From Calditrichota bacterium (lineage in GTDB: Bacteria > Electryoneota > RPQS01): a stretch of DNA of 64,000 bases. The stretch covers positions 682,001 to 746,000 of the forward strand of contig JACJWA010000001.1 of assembly GCA_020637395.1 (NCBI GenBank), written 5' to 3'. This document shows, one piece after another, positions 7,726 to 16,884 of the stretch. Each line of letters starts with the position of its first letter. Within the stretch, counting starts at the first letter, position 1. Position numbers and translations under genes: made by a program. The notes below the pieces were generated by a model. The model searched no databases, was not told where the DNA came from, and saw only the letters and a program-made list of their open reading frames with translations.

Positions 7726-8991
7726 GTGACTCGTTCCGCGGCAACCTCCCCTGATGACTCGGCTGCCGGTTCGCGCAGCCTGTCCGTCTCCGAGTTCACT
7801 CGCGAAATCAAACGAGTCCTGCACGACTCCTTTGAACCGCTGTGGATCGAAGGCGAACTCTCCGGCTACAAACAGCACGGCTCCGGTCATCACTACTTCA
7901 CGCTGAAAGACGCCAACGCTCAGTTGGGCTGCGCCATGTGGCGGACTTACACCAAGACCTTGCGCTTCACTCCGCGTGACGGAATGCTTGTGCAGGCCTT
8001 CGGTCAGTTGGAAGTCTATGAGCCCCAGGGAAAGTATCAGCTCATCGTCTATGAGTTGCGGCTGTCCGGTGAAGGCGAACTGCAAAAGGCCTTTGAAGAG
8101 CTCAAGCGCAAACTCGAGCGCGAAGGACTCTTTGATCAGGCGCGAAAACGTCCGTTGCCTGCATTTCCCATGCGGGTCGGGCTTGTCACGTCTCCGACCG
8201 GCGCAGCGCTTCAAGACATGCGCACCGTTGCCGCGCGTCGCTGGCCCGTGACTGAGCTGGTTCTGAAACCCGCACGCGTACAGGGAAAAGGCGCCGCAGA
8301 GGAAATCGCGCGCGCCATCCGTGAGTTCTCCGCTGAAGGCTCCGTGGATGTCATCATCGCGGGACGCGGTGGTGGATCGCTCGAGGATCTCTGGTGTTTT
8401 AACGAAGAAATCGTCGCGCGAGCAATCTTCGAAAGCAGAATACCCGTTGTCTCCGCGGTCGGTCACGAGATTGATTTTACCATCGCGGATTTCGTCGCTG
8501 ATTTGCGTGCACCGACTCCCTCCGCAGCCATTGAGCTTGTCTTGCCTGACGGTCAGGACATCGCGCGAACGCTCGGGTCGCTCGAACGCCGACTCGCGCG
8601 CATGACCGTGGACCGAATCTCTCTGCTGAAACAAGAGCTCAAGACACTGAGTTCGCATTGGGCCCTGAGACAGCCGCTTGAGTTGGTTAACACCTCCGCG
8701 CAACAGCTCGATGATCTGACGGATCGCCTGCTCGACGGAGCATCGGCTGTTCATGCCGATGCGGCGGACCAACTATCTCGTGTCACAGATCTCCTGAATG
8801 CCGTAAGTCCTGACCGCATCTTGAATCGCGGCTATGCCATCGTGCGCGGACCAGCCGGCTCTGTGCTGCGTTCCCCCACGGAAACCGCGCATGGCGACCT
8901 GCTCAAGATTCAACTGGCCGAAGGCAATCTCACTGCGCGCGTGGCCGCGCCTCAAAACACTCCGGACCTTTTCGATGACTGCAAAGACTAA
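7726..8991 (+). CDS. xseA: Exodeoxyribonuclease VII large subunit
   Basis: Large subunit of ExoVII, which degrades single-stranded DNA from both ends in repair. The 421 aa protein has the N-terminal OB-fold (LSVSEFTREIKRVLHDSF, LWIEGELSGYKQHGSGHHYFTLKD, about residues 20-115) and the core with VGLVTSPTGAALQDM, VDVIIAGRGGGSLEDLWCFN and SAVGHEIDFTIADFVADLRA. The C-terminal part is predicted coiled coil, which recruits XseB, and ends in RILNRGYAIVRG. It starts at GTG 7726. Its end overlaps xseB by 17 bp, so the subunits are translationally coupled. Length is slightly below the usual 440-460 aa. Confidence 0.96.
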   Translation: MTRSAATSPDDSAAGSRSLSVSEFTREIKRVLHDSFEPLWIEGELSGYKQHGSGHHYFTLKDANAQLGCAMWRTYTKTLRFTPRDGMLVQAFGQLEVYEPQGKYQLIVYELRLSGEGELQKAFEELKRKLEREGLFDQARKRPLPAFPMRVGLVTSPTGAALQDMRTVAARRWPVTELVLKPARVQGKGAAEEIARAIREFSAEGSVDVIIAGRGGGSLEDLWCFNEEIVARAIFESRIPVVSAVGHEIDFTIADFVADLRAPTPSAAIELVLPDGQDIARTLGSLERRLARMTVDRISLLKQELKTLSSHWALRQPLELVNTSAQQLDDLTDRLLDGASAVHADAADQLSRVTDLLNAVSPDRILNRGYAIVRGPAGSVLRSPTETAHGDLLKIQLAEGNLTARVAAPQNTPDLFDDCKD

Positions 8992-9229
8992 AAAGACCGA
9001 CGCCCCGGCGTTTGTGGAGCCGAAAGATTTCGAAGACGCGCTCGCCAGACTCCAATCGCTCGTCGAGTCACTCGAAGCGGGGGACGTGTCCCTCGAATCC
9101 TCTGTGCAGGCCTTTGAAGAAGGGCAAAAACTTGTGCTCTTTTGTCAGCACAAACTCAAGGCCGCTGAAACGTCTTTGAAGCAACTGATTGATCAGGCCG
9201 CTCCGGACTCTCGCGAAGATGAAGAGTAG
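8975..9229 (+). CDS. xseB: Exodeoxyribonuclease VII small subunit
   Basis: Small subunit that wraps round the XseA coiled coil to make active ExoVII. The 84 aa product contains FEDALARLQSLVESLEAGDVSLE, the family hallmark, then SVQAFEEGQKLVLFCQHKLKAAE, a coiled-coil helix. ATG 8975 lies inside the end of xseA (17-bp overlap); the open frame runs further upstream, but that part is xseA read out of frame. It overlaps nadK by 11 bp. Confidence 0.94.
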   Translation: MTAKTKKTDAPAFVEPKDFEDALARLQSLVESLEAGDVSLESSVQAFEEGQKLVLFCQHKLKAAETSLKQLIDQAAPDSREDEE

Positions 9230-10115
9230 CTACACCCGGTCACACAACGGGCCGCCCGTGCTCGGCATCATGGGAAACCCAGAGAAGCCGCGTTTTCAGA
9301 CCGTGGTCTCCGCATTTGTCAGCCTGTTGCGCGAGCGCAAGATCAAGTTTCTCTTCGACGCTGAAAACAGAGCATGGGTTGACCTTCGAACCGATGAGCT
9401 TGTTGATCACGACCGCCTCGCACAGAACGCCGATCTGGTCTTAAGCTTCGGCGGTGACGGAACGCTTCTGCACACCGCCACGGCCGTAGCACCACACGCC
9501 AAACCAATCTTAGGAGTCAATCTCGGACCGGGACTCGGCTACCTGACCGATCTGACTTATGACAAGCTCGCCGACAAGCTCGACGACGTCCTCACCTACA
9601 AATTTGACATTGAAGAGCGCATGATGTTGAAAGCGCATGTGGATGGAGACTCACAGGTCTTTCGCGCGCTCAATGATTTTGTCATCGGTCAGCCCGAAGT
9701 CTCGCGCACGCAGGCCTTCGAGCTCTTTATTGACAACTTGCCGGCCTCAACCTATCGCGCGGACGGAATGATCGTCGCCACGCCCACAGGTTCGACTGCC
9801 TATTCGCTCTCAGCAAACGGACCGATTCTCGAACCCACGCTGCACGCCATGATCGTCACGCCAATTTGCCCGCACACGCTCACGATGCGACCCATGGTGA
9901 TTTCGGACCGCAGAACCGTGACGATGCGCGCCCTCGGCAAAGCGCAGATGACTGCCGACGGCGAGGCCGTTTACTCTTTGGATCACGGCCAGGCCGTGCA
10001 TGTCGAAAAGGCGCCGATCACCGCGCTGCTTGTGAATATCACCGGACGCGACTTCTATCATGTTTTGCGGGACAAACTCGATTGGGGCGCCGTCTCGGGC
10101 GCTCCTGTGAAGTAG
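9219..10115 (+). CDS. nadK: NAD kinase
   Basis: Phosphorylates NAD to NADP. The 298 aa product from ATG 9219 carries the catalytic LVLSFGGDGTLLHTA motif, LGPGLGYLTDL, ALNDFVIGQ and YRADGMIVATPTGSTAYSLSANGPI, all diagnostic of NadK. ATG 9219 overlaps xseB by 11 bp; an upstream TTG at 9189 is less likely. The xseA-xseB-nadK-ftsY-ribH genes form a tight co-directional run. nadK and recN are neighbours in many genomes; here ftsY, ribH and the propeller gene lie between them. Confidence 0.95.
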   Translation: MKSSYTRSHNGPPVLGIMGNPEKPRFQTVVSAFVSLLRERKIKFLFDAENRAWVDLRTDELVDHDRLAQNADLVLSFGGDGTLLHTATAVAPHAKPILGVNLGPGLGYLTDLTYDKLADKLDDVLTYKFDIEERMMLKAHVDGDSQVFRALNDFVIGQPEVSRTQAFELFIDNLPASTYRADGMIVATPTGSTAYSLSANGPILEPTLHAMIVTPICPHTLTMRPMVISDRRTVTMRALGKAQMTADGEAVYSLDHGQAVHVEKAPITALLVNITGRDFYHVLRDKLDWGAVSGAPVK

Positions 10116-10140
10116 ATTGTTCCGCGCACACTCTGAGACT

Positions 10141-11067
10141 ATGGGACTTTTCAATAAACTCAAGCAGGCTCTCACCAAGACCCGCGAGGCGATTTCCGAT
10201 AAGCTTGCCGCCGTGTTCAAACCCGGCCGCAAGCTCGACAAATCGTTGTTGCAGGAGCTTGAAGATATTCTGCTCTCTGCGGACGTCGGACTTGAAACCA
10301 CCGATCATCTGATTGCCAAACTGCAAGAGGCCGGGCGCAAGGTTGGACCGGACGCGGACGCCGACGCGCTGCTGCGCGAGCAAGTGGTGGCTCTCCTGCG
10401 TGAAGCTGAGGCCACGCCGCCGCCGCAAGGAGCTCCGCACGTTGTCCTGGTCGTCGGCGTCAACGGAACCGGGAAAACCACGAGCGTTGGAAAGCTCGGA
10501 AAATATTACGCAAATCAGGGCAAATCGGTGATGTTTGCGGCGGCCGATACGTTTCGCGCCGCAGCCATCGAACAGTTGAAAATCTGGGGCGAACGCTCAG
10601 GCATTCAAGTCGTGGCCGGACTCCCCAATGGGGACAGCGCCGCTGTTGCCGTGGACGCATTGCAGGCTGCTGCCAACCGCAACACGGATTTCCTGATTGT
10701 GGACACTGCCGGACGGCTGCACAACAAAGCAAACCTCATGCAGGAACTCGAAAAGGTTTCGCGCGTGCTCAAGAAGAGGCAGGAAGGTGCGCCGCACGAA
10801 GTCCTGCTTGTCCTTGATGCCACTACTGGCCAGAACGGACTCAATCAGGCGCGAGAGTTCACGCGTACCGCCGGAGTCACCGGATTGATTCTCACCAAGA
10901 TTGACGGCACGGCCAAGGGCGGCGTCGCGCTCGCCATCGCACACACGATGAAACTGCCGATCCGATATGTGGGCTATGGAGAATCGCTCGACGATTTCGA
11001 TCCGTTCGATGCCGAGAAATTCGCCGAGAGTCTGCTTGGGGAACGCGCCGAGGCCTCGGCCAACTGA
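10141..11067 (+). CDS. ftsY: Signal recognition particle receptor FtsY
   Basis: SRP receptor GTPase that docks ribosome-SRP complexes at the membrane for co-translational insertion. The 308 aa NG-type protein has an amphipathic N-terminus (MGLFNKLKQALTKTREAI) instead of a long acidic A domain. Its GTPase motifs are GVNGTGKTTSVGKLG (G1), DTFRAAAIEQLK, VDTAGRLHNK (G3) and LTKIDGTAKGG (G4), and it ends with RYVGYGESLDDFDPFDAEKF. I use ATG 10141 because the N-terminus then matches the family; the frame is open back to 10117. Its stop codon overlaps the ribH start by one base. Confidence 0.96.
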   Translation: MGLFNKLKQALTKTREAISDKLAAVFKPGRKLDKSLLQELEDILLSADVGLETTDHLIAKLQEAGRKVGPDADADALLREQVVALLREAEATPPPQGAPHVVLVVGVNGTGKTTSVGKLGKYYANQGKSVMFAAADTFRAAAIEQLKIWGERSGIQVVAGLPNGDSAAVAVDALQAAANRNTDFLIVDTAGRLHNKANLMQELEKVSRVLKKRQEGAPHEVLLVLDATTGQNGLNQAREFTRTAGVTGLILTKIDGTAKGGVALAIAHTMKLPIRYVGYGESLDDFDPFDAEKFAESLLGERAEASAN

Positions 11068-11543
11068 TGAGCAACGTGCCGCAGCTTCTGCCCTCCGGTC
11101 GAACAGTCATCGTCTGCTCAAGCTACCACGCAAACATCACATCGGCTTTGCTGGAGGGCGCGCGCGAGGAACTGACTCGAGCCGGAGTGCCGCCGCACAA
11201 AACCGATCTGATCATGGTTCCCGGCGCCTTCGAACTGCCCACCGCCGCCGCCGTCGCGGCGCGGCGAATCAACGTGGATCTTGTGATCTGCCTCGGCGCA
11301 GTCGTGCGCGGTGAAACCCCGCACTTCGATTTCATTTGCAATTCATGCGCACTCGGAATCTCACGCGCCGCTGAAGACTCCGGAAAGCCCGTCACCTTCG
11401 GCGTGATTACCGCCAACACGGTCGAACAAGCCTTCGAACGCGCTGGAGGCAGAGTCGGAAACAAAGGCACAGAGGCCGCGCGTGCGGCGCTCGAACTCTA
11501 TTCGGCACTCAAGCACTGGGAGAAAAAGCAAGCAACAGGCTGA
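11067..11543 (+). CDS. ribH: 6,7-dimethyl-8-ribityllumazine synthase
   Basis: Penultimate step of riboflavin synthesis: joins 5-amino-6-ribitylaminouracil and dihydroxybutanone phosphate. At 158 aa it has standard length. Visible motifs are the substrate-binding VPGAFELPTAAAVAARR, the active-site loop CLGAVVRGETPHFDFI with the catalytic His, and VTFGVITANTVEQAFERAGG. It starts at ATG 11067, overlapping the ftsY stop by one base. No other riboflavin gene is in the window, so the pathway is probably scattered. Confidence 0.96.
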   Translation: MSNVPQLLPSGRTVIVCSSYHANITSALLEGAREELTRAGVPPHKTDLIMVPGAFELPTAAAVAARRINVDLVICLGAVVRGETPHFDFICNSCALGISRAAEDSGKPVTFGVITANTVEQAFERAGGRVGNKGTEAARAALELYSALKHWEKKQATG

Positions 11544-11564
11544 TCCGTTTTCTTGCAAACATCC

Positions 11565-13919
11565 ATGAGGGCTCCTATGCCGTTGTTTGTTTTGCTGCTC
11601 GCACTCTCTACCGCAGCATTCTCCAATCCGTTCCGGTGGACCACCTACACGTCCGGTACTAATGTCCGAGATCTTCTGGTCATGGATTCGAATCTCTGGC
11701 TTGGCACGTCAGGCGGTCTCGTTCACTTTGATCCCGCCACCGGAGAGTTTGATCTCTACACCAACACCCGCGGACTGGCCATGAATGCCACCGTCGGCGT
11801 CGGTGCTGACGCGCAGGGCTGGATCTGGGTCGTTGCGCCCGACGGAAGAATTACACGCCTGAATCCGCAAACCGGCGCGACCAAAGTGATCTCGGACCTC
11901 AAAGACGAGATCTTCGAAGTCACGTCCATCATCGCGCTGGGCGATGAGATGTTTCTCGCCGCGAACAATGGCATCTATCGCTTTGCGTATTTCCCCGTCG
12001 TGGACAACTACCGCGTCAGCGAACGAGTACGTGTTCTCGGAAACTTCCCCACAAGCATCGCGATCAGTGACATGGTGGTCGTTGGTGAGTATCTCTATGC
12101 ATCAACCATCGCCGGGCTTGCTCGCGCGCCGCTTGCCACGCAGCAGTTTTCCGCGCCCGCCGTGTGGGAAAATTTCACGACCGCGCAAGGTTTGCCCCAA
12201 AACAACATCACGAAGCTTGGCGTGGACGCGCAGCAGTTTCTTTGGGTGGCGATGGGAGCAATCACCACGACCTTTGACGGTGCGAACTTCTCTGCACCGA
12301 TCAATTGCCCCGAGACTCTCTCCGCGCTTCACACATTCGGCGGACAGATGCATGGCGCAGGATCAAGCACGCTGTTCCGTTTTGATGGCACCGCCTGGGT
12401 TTCCACCGGAGTCGGACAGCCCGGAATGGCAACGATGTCCGAACTGGACTTGGACGGCGACTCCTTCTTGGTGATCGGCGTTGCGGACCGCAGTGACCGC
12501 GAGGGCGGTCTGCGATTCTATGACGGCCAGGAGCTTGCACCGGCCATCGCCCCGCATGGACTGGGCGGCAATCATGTCGCGGCCGTTGAGTTTGACGCCT
12601 TTGGAAATCTCTGGGCCGCCACGCGCGAACCGCGCGCCGGAGTCTCCCGTTTCGCGAACGAAGAGTGGACCGCATTCACTCGTAGTGACTCGCTCGACGG
12701 ACAGTTCTGGTCTCGCGGCGGCGGAGTTTCCGCCGAAGCCGATGAGTTCGGAGGCATGTGGTTCGCCAGCGATGGCGGCGGCGTCGTGTACTATCGCGAT
12801 GACGAGTTCTATCGCTATAACCCCGTCGAGCAATCCGGGTGGGACAGCACCGGTGCAAGGCTCGCGGGAATTCCCGACGACGCAAGCTATTGCGAGTGCC
12901 GAATCGGCAAGATGCCGACGGGCGAGATTCTAATCACGAATCTCGGCAGCACGTCTGAACGTCCCATGGTGATCGTCACGCGCGACTGGCTTGCACAAGG
13001 CAACAACCTCGCGCCCTGGGTCTATCCCTATCCATCCGGCGTGCCGCAGTTGGCTCAGCCTGAAGAAGTCACGGAAATTTACGGCGAACCCTTCGGAAGA
13101 TTCTTTGCCGGAGCCAGCCGCAACGGCAGCTACACGTTCGTCTGTGATACTCGCGGTACTTTTGCCGACACCACCGATGACGTTTGGGATGCCTATCGTC
13201 CGACTGATCGTCAGGATGCAACGACATGCTTCGACGATATTTCGTCCGAAGTGCTGGCTTTCGCCGTGGACAAGCAATACTACTTGTGGGCGGGAACCGC
13301 CTCCGGAGCCTACTACTCTCAGGGCGGTCTGACCGGCAACGTGGACAACCTACGTTTCATTTGCTTGTTTGATCTGCCGATTGGCCGACGCGTCAACGAC
13401 ATTCACGTAGACGCGCAGGACAACAAATGGTTTGCCACCGATCAAGGTGTCGCAGTTTTGGACCCGAGTTTCACCTGGGTGCATGTCTTCCAAACATCGA
13501 GCTCGATTGACTTCGCGTCCGACCTTGCGTCCAACAACGTGCTTTCCATCACGTCAAGCGCGGAGACTGGAGAACTCTGGATCGCCACCGCTGATGGATT
13601 ATCGCGACTTGAAACTCCCTACGTCTCGCGCAAACCCGAACTCGACAAGGTAATTCCCTATCCGAATCCGTTCCGTGCAGACGGCAGTCAGAGAATGTTC
13701 CTGGATGCCAACGATCTCGGCGGACGATTCGACGAACTGCGCGTGTTCACTCTGAACGGACGACTCGTGCGTAAACTCTCTTGGAGTCAGGCGATTTCCT
13801 CCGGTTGGGATGGGCGCAATCAAGATGGCGATCTTATCGCGGGCGGCGTGTATCTCATCGTCGCCACAACGTCTGACGGACATTCCGCCACCGGAAAGAT
13901 CGCCGTTCTGGGCAGATAG
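11565..13919 (+). CDS. Secreted beta-propeller protein with FlgD-like C-terminal tail
   Basis: A 784 aa exported protein of unknown role. The N-terminus MRAPMPLFVLLLALSTAAFS is a signal peptide; ATG 11577 has a better Shine-Dalgarno (GAGGG) but loses the Arg. The body repeats propeller blades of the two-component-regulator-propeller type: LWLGTSGGLVHFDPATG near 40, WIWVVAPDGRITRLNPQTG near 80, and LWIATADGLSRL near 680. The last 95 residues form a FlgD/CARDB-like Ig fold with YPNPFRADGS, LRVFTLNGRLVRKL, SGWDGRNQDGDL and AGGVYLIVA. Such tails are common on secreted proteins of the FCB group and can act as sorting signals. No kinase or regulator domain is fused. It lies 21 bp after ribH and 2 bp before recN. 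Confidence 0.8.
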   Translation: MRAPMPLFVLLLALSTAAFSNPFRWTTYTSGTNVRDLLVMDSNLWLGTSGGLVHFDPATGEFDLYTNTRGLAMNATVGVGADAQGWIWVVAPDGRITRLNPQTGATKVISDLKDEIFEVTSIIALGDEMFLAANNGIYRFAYFPVVDNYRVSERVRVLGNFPTSIAISDMVVVGEYLYASTIAGLARAPLATQQFSAPAVWENFTTAQGLPQNNITKLGVDAQQFLWVAMGAITTTFDGANFSAPINCPETLSALHTFGGQMHGAGSSTLFRFDGTAWVSTGVGQPGMATMSELDLDGDSFLVIGVADRSDREGGLRFYDGQELAPAIAPHGLGGNHVAAVEFDAFGNLWAATREPRAGVSRFANEEWTAFTRSDSLDGQFWSRGGGVSAEADEFGGMWFASDGGGVVYYRDDEFYRYNPVEQSGWDSTGARLAGIPDDASYCECRIGKMPTGEILITNLGSTSERPMVIVTRDWLAQGNNLAPWVYPYPSGVPQLAQPEEVTEIYGEPFGRFFAGASRNGSYTFVCDTRGTFADTTDDVWDAYRPTDRQDATTCFDDISSEVLAFAVDKQYYLWAGTASGAYYSQGGLTGNVDNLRFICLFDLPIGRRVNDIHVDAQDNKWFATDQGVAVLDPSFTWVHVFQTSSSIDFASDLASNNVLSITSSAETGELWIATADGLSRLETPYVSRKPELDKVIPYPNPFRADGSQRMFLDANDLGGRFDELRVFTLNGRLVRKLSWSQAISSGWDGRNQDGDLIAGGVYLIVATTSDGHSATGKIAVLGR

Positions 13920-13921
13920 CC

Positions 13922-15610
13922 ATGCTTGCGCGGCTGCATATTCGCGACTTCCTGCTGGTCAAAACGGTTGACCTATGCTTCGAACCCGGATTCACGGCCA
14001 TCACCGGCGAAACCGGAGCGGGGAAGAGCATGATTCTCGGCGCGCTGCAGGTGCTGTTCGGCGATACGCTTGGCGAACAGATGATTCGCGAAGGCGCGGA
14101 GCGCACAATCCTTGAAGCCGACTTTCAGCTCGCCGACGAGAGCGACCTGCGCGCACTGATCGGTGAAGAGTACTGTGACTCGCAGAGTTCTTTGCTTACT
14201 GTTCGCCGTGAGCTGACGCGCGGCGGTCGTGCCAGAGGTTTTCTGCAGGATCGTCCCGCCACCGTGGAACTACTGCGCCACGTCGGCGAAAGACTGATGG
14301 ATTTTCACGGACAGCGTGACTCATTGTCCCTGTTTCGTCCGACCCGGCAGCTTGAGTTCCTGGACGCCTTCGCTGGAGCAACCGCACTGCGGGAGCAGCT
14401 CGCTGCCCTGCATCGTCAGCGCGCGGAACTGCTCCGCACGCGCGAAACCTTGCAGAACGATGTGCTCACCCGCCGCAAAGAGCAGGCTCTTCTGACCTAC
14501 CAGCTCGAAGAAATCGAACGGCTCGGTCTGAAAGAAGGCGAAGATGAACACATCGCTGCCCGCCTGAAAAAACTTGAGCAGGCGGAAAAGTTGATTGCGT
14601 CCGCTTCGCAAATCGCCGGCCTCCTGGAGCAAAACGACACGTGTGCCGTTTCTCTCGTCGGACAGGCTAAACAGCTTGCCGAAGAGATCAAGCGACACGA
14701 CGACTCCTTTGCGCCCTTGGCAGCCGAAGCCGCGGACCTCGCCGCGCGGCTGCGCGATCTGGGCAAAGAGGTGAGTCGTTACGCCGACCACATTGTCGCC
14801 GATCCCGAAGAACTCGATACGCTTCGCCGACGCGCTGCAGTTCTTTCTGACTTGCGCCGCAAACACGGCGTGGACATCGCGCAGATTCTCGAGCAAGCCG
14901 GGCGCATGAAAGTCGCTCTGGCCGAACTCACGAAGCTCGAGCAGACTCTTTCCGGACTGGATAAAGAGCTCGCAGAATTCGACCTTGCCTTTGTCAAACT
15001 GGCCGAAACGCTTTCGCGCAAGCGTCAGAGCGCCGCGCCAAAGTTTGCCCAATCGGTGAGCGAGACGCTGAAACCGCTCGGCTTCGCAACACCCAAGTTT
15101 GAAGTTAAGCTCAGCGCCGCGTCGTTCGATCCGAACGAGATCACACGACACGGCGCGGATCAGATTCAGTTTCTGTTTTCCGGCGCGTCGGGACAAGCGC
15201 TGCTCCCGCTGACCGACGTCGCCTCCGGCGGAGAATCGTCGCGCGTCACTCTGGCGATCAAAAGCGTCGTCGCGGAGCGCATGCACTATCCGCTGCTCGT
15301 GTACGACGAGATTGATCTCGGCATCTCCGGCCGCGTTGCCGCCGCCGTGGCCAGTCTCCTCTTTGACCTCGGACGGGCACAGCAGCTCGTCGTCGTCACG
15401 CACCTTCCGCAAATCGCCGCTCGTGCAGAGCACCATTTGCTGATTACAAAATCCGTTCAGAAATCCGCCACGGTCACCAACGCCGTCATGTTGAAACCCG
15501 AAGAACGGGCCAAGGCCGTTGCCGAGCTACTTTCCGGAACCAACATCTCAGGCGGCGCGTTAGCCGCTGCAGATGATCTTCTGAACAACTCCAACTCCTC
15601 TCAAGAATAG
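13922..15610 (+). CDS. recN: DNA repair protein RecN
   Basis: SMC-like ATPase that holds DNA ends during recombinational repair. The 562 aa protein has Walker A ITGETGAGKSMIL (about 28-40), two long coiled-coil arms, the signature SGGESSRVTLAIKSV, Walker B LLVYDEIDLGISG, and a C-terminal VVVTHLPQIAARA switch. LMDFHGQRDSLSLF is the Q-loop-proximal family segment. It starts at ATG 13922, 2 bp after the propeller gene, and is 11 bp before murA. No LexA-type box was recognised near it. Confidence 0.96.
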   Translation: MLARLHIRDFLLVKTVDLCFEPGFTAITGETGAGKSMILGALQVLFGDTLGEQMIREGAERTILEADFQLADESDLRALIGEEYCDSQSSLLTVRRELTRGGRARGFLQDRPATVELLRHVGERLMDFHGQRDSLSLFRPTRQLEFLDAFAGATALREQLAALHRQRAELLRTRETLQNDVLTRRKEQALLTYQLEEIERLGLKEGEDEHIAARLKKLEQAEKLIASASQIAGLLEQNDTCAVSLVGQAKQLAEEIKRHDDSFAPLAAEAADLAARLRDLGKEVSRYADHIVADPEELDTLRRRAAVLSDLRRKHGVDIAQILEQAGRMKVALAELTKLEQTLSGLDKELAEFDLAFVKLAETLSRKRQSAAPKFAQSVSETLKPLGFATPKFEVKLSAASFDPNEITRHGADQIQFLFSGASGQALLPLTDVASGGESSRVTLAIKSVVAERMHYPLLVYDEIDLGISGRVAAAVASLLFDLGRAQQLVVVTHLPQIAARAEHHLLITKSVQKSATVTNAVMLKPEERAKAVAELLSGTNISGGALAAADDLLNNSNSSQE

Positions 15611-15621
15611 GCAGAGTCACT

Positions 15622-16884
15622 TTGGATAGCCTGCTTCTCCACGGCGGACATCCGCTCGAAGGAGAAATCCCCATTTCCGGATCGAAAAACGCCACGTTGC
15701 CGCTCCTTGCCGCAACGCTCTTGGCTCCCGGTTTCTATCGCTTCACCAATGTTCCGAAACTCAAAGATGTGCGCACCATGTCCAACTTGCTCCGGATTCT
15801 CGGAGCAAAAGTGGACGAGCTTGATCACGAACTGTTGATTGACACGAGTCACGCGTCGCACATTGAAGCTCCCTACGAGCTCGTCAAAACCATGCGCGCG
15901 AGCTTCTATGTGCTCGGGGCGCTGCTGGGCCGACACGGTGAAGCACGTGTATCACTCCCCGGCGGCTGCGCCTGGGGACCGCGCCCGGTGGATTTGCATC
16001 TCAAAGGCATGGAGGCATTGGGAGCGAAACTTGAGCTGGACGCGGGATACGTCGTCGCGTCCGCTTATCCGCTGCGCGGCACAACTTTCGAGTTTGCAAC
16101 GTCAAGTGTCGGTGCGTCGGCAAATGTGCTGATGGCCGCCGTGCGCGCCGAAGGAACCACCGTATTGAAAAACGTCGCGCTCGAGCCGGAAGTCACGCAG
16201 CTTGCTCTCTTCCTGAACCGCATGGGTGCGCGCATCTCAGGTATTGGCACTCGTGAATGGAGCATTCAAGGCGTCGCCGATTTGCAGCCCGCCGATGCCG
16301 TGATGATTCCCGACCGAATCGAAACCGGCTCCTATATCTGTGCCGTCGGAATGACCGGAGGAAAAGTCAAGCTCACACATGCCGACCCGCAGCAACTGCC
16401 GACTGTCCTGGACAAGGCTCGTGAAGCCGGTCTGAAAGTAACTCTGGGTGCGGAATCTCTGACTGTGGAGCGCACGTCCGACCATCTGAAACCGCTCGAC
16501 ATCACCACTGACATCTATCCCGGTTTTCCGACCGATTTGCAAGCGCCGTTCATGGCGATGTCCGCTCTTGCTTCCGGGGAGTCGCGCATTTGTGAAACGA
16601 TCTACACCGACCGCTTCACGCACGTCGCCGAACTTGCCAGACTTGGCGCCGACATTCGTGTGGACGGACCCACCGCGCATATTCACGGAGTCAAGGAACT
16701 CAAAGGCGCTCCCGTGATGTCCACGGATTTGCGCGCCTCCGTCTGCCTGGTGCTGGCCGGTCTGGCCGCGTCCGGCGAAACTGAAGTCAAGCGCGTTTAT
16801 CATCTCGATCGCGGCTACGAAAAACTTGAGGAAAAACTGACCAGAGTCGGCGCGGATATCCGGCGCATCGAGGGAGACTTGTGA
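15622..16884 (+). CDS. murA: UDP-N-acetylglucosamine 1-carboxyvinyltransferase
   Basis: First committed step of peptidoglycan synthesis: transfers enolpyruvate from PEP to UDP-GlcNAc. The 420 aa product begins at TTG 15622 and shows GEIPISGSKNATLPLLAA, the active-site loop SLPGGCAWGPRPVDLH with Cys116, and TDIYPGFPTDLQAPFMAM. The Cys is present, so the enzyme should be fosfomycin-sensitive, unlike Asp variants. The stop overlaps the dnaE start as GTGA, so the two may be coupled. TTG is confirmed by the close fit of the N-terminus to the family. Confidence 0.96.
   Translation: MDSLLLHGGHPLEGEIPISGSKNATLPLLAATLLAPGFYRFTNVPKLKDVRTMSNLLRILGAKVDELDHELLIDTSHASHIEAPYELVKTMRASFYVLGALLGRHGEARVSLPGGCAWGPRPVDLHLKGMEALGAKLELDAGYVVASAYPLRGTTFEFATSSVGASANVLMAAVRAEGTTVLKNVALEPEVTQLALFLNRMGARISGIGTREWSIQGVADLQPADAVMIPDRIETGSYICAVGMTGGKVKLTHADPQQLPTVLDKAREAGLKVTLGAESLTVERTSDHLKPLDITTDIYPGFPTDLQAPFMAMSALASGESRICETIYTDRFTHVAELARLGADIRVDGPTAHIHGVKELKGAPVMSTDLRASVCLVLAGLAASGETEVKRVYHLDRGYEKLEEKLTRVGADIRRIEGDL

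Noticed and set aside
11470..11560. tRNA or structured RNA gene
   Set aside because: No cloverleaf, rRNA or tmRNA features were found in this or any other gap; the gaps are too short or are filled by repeats.
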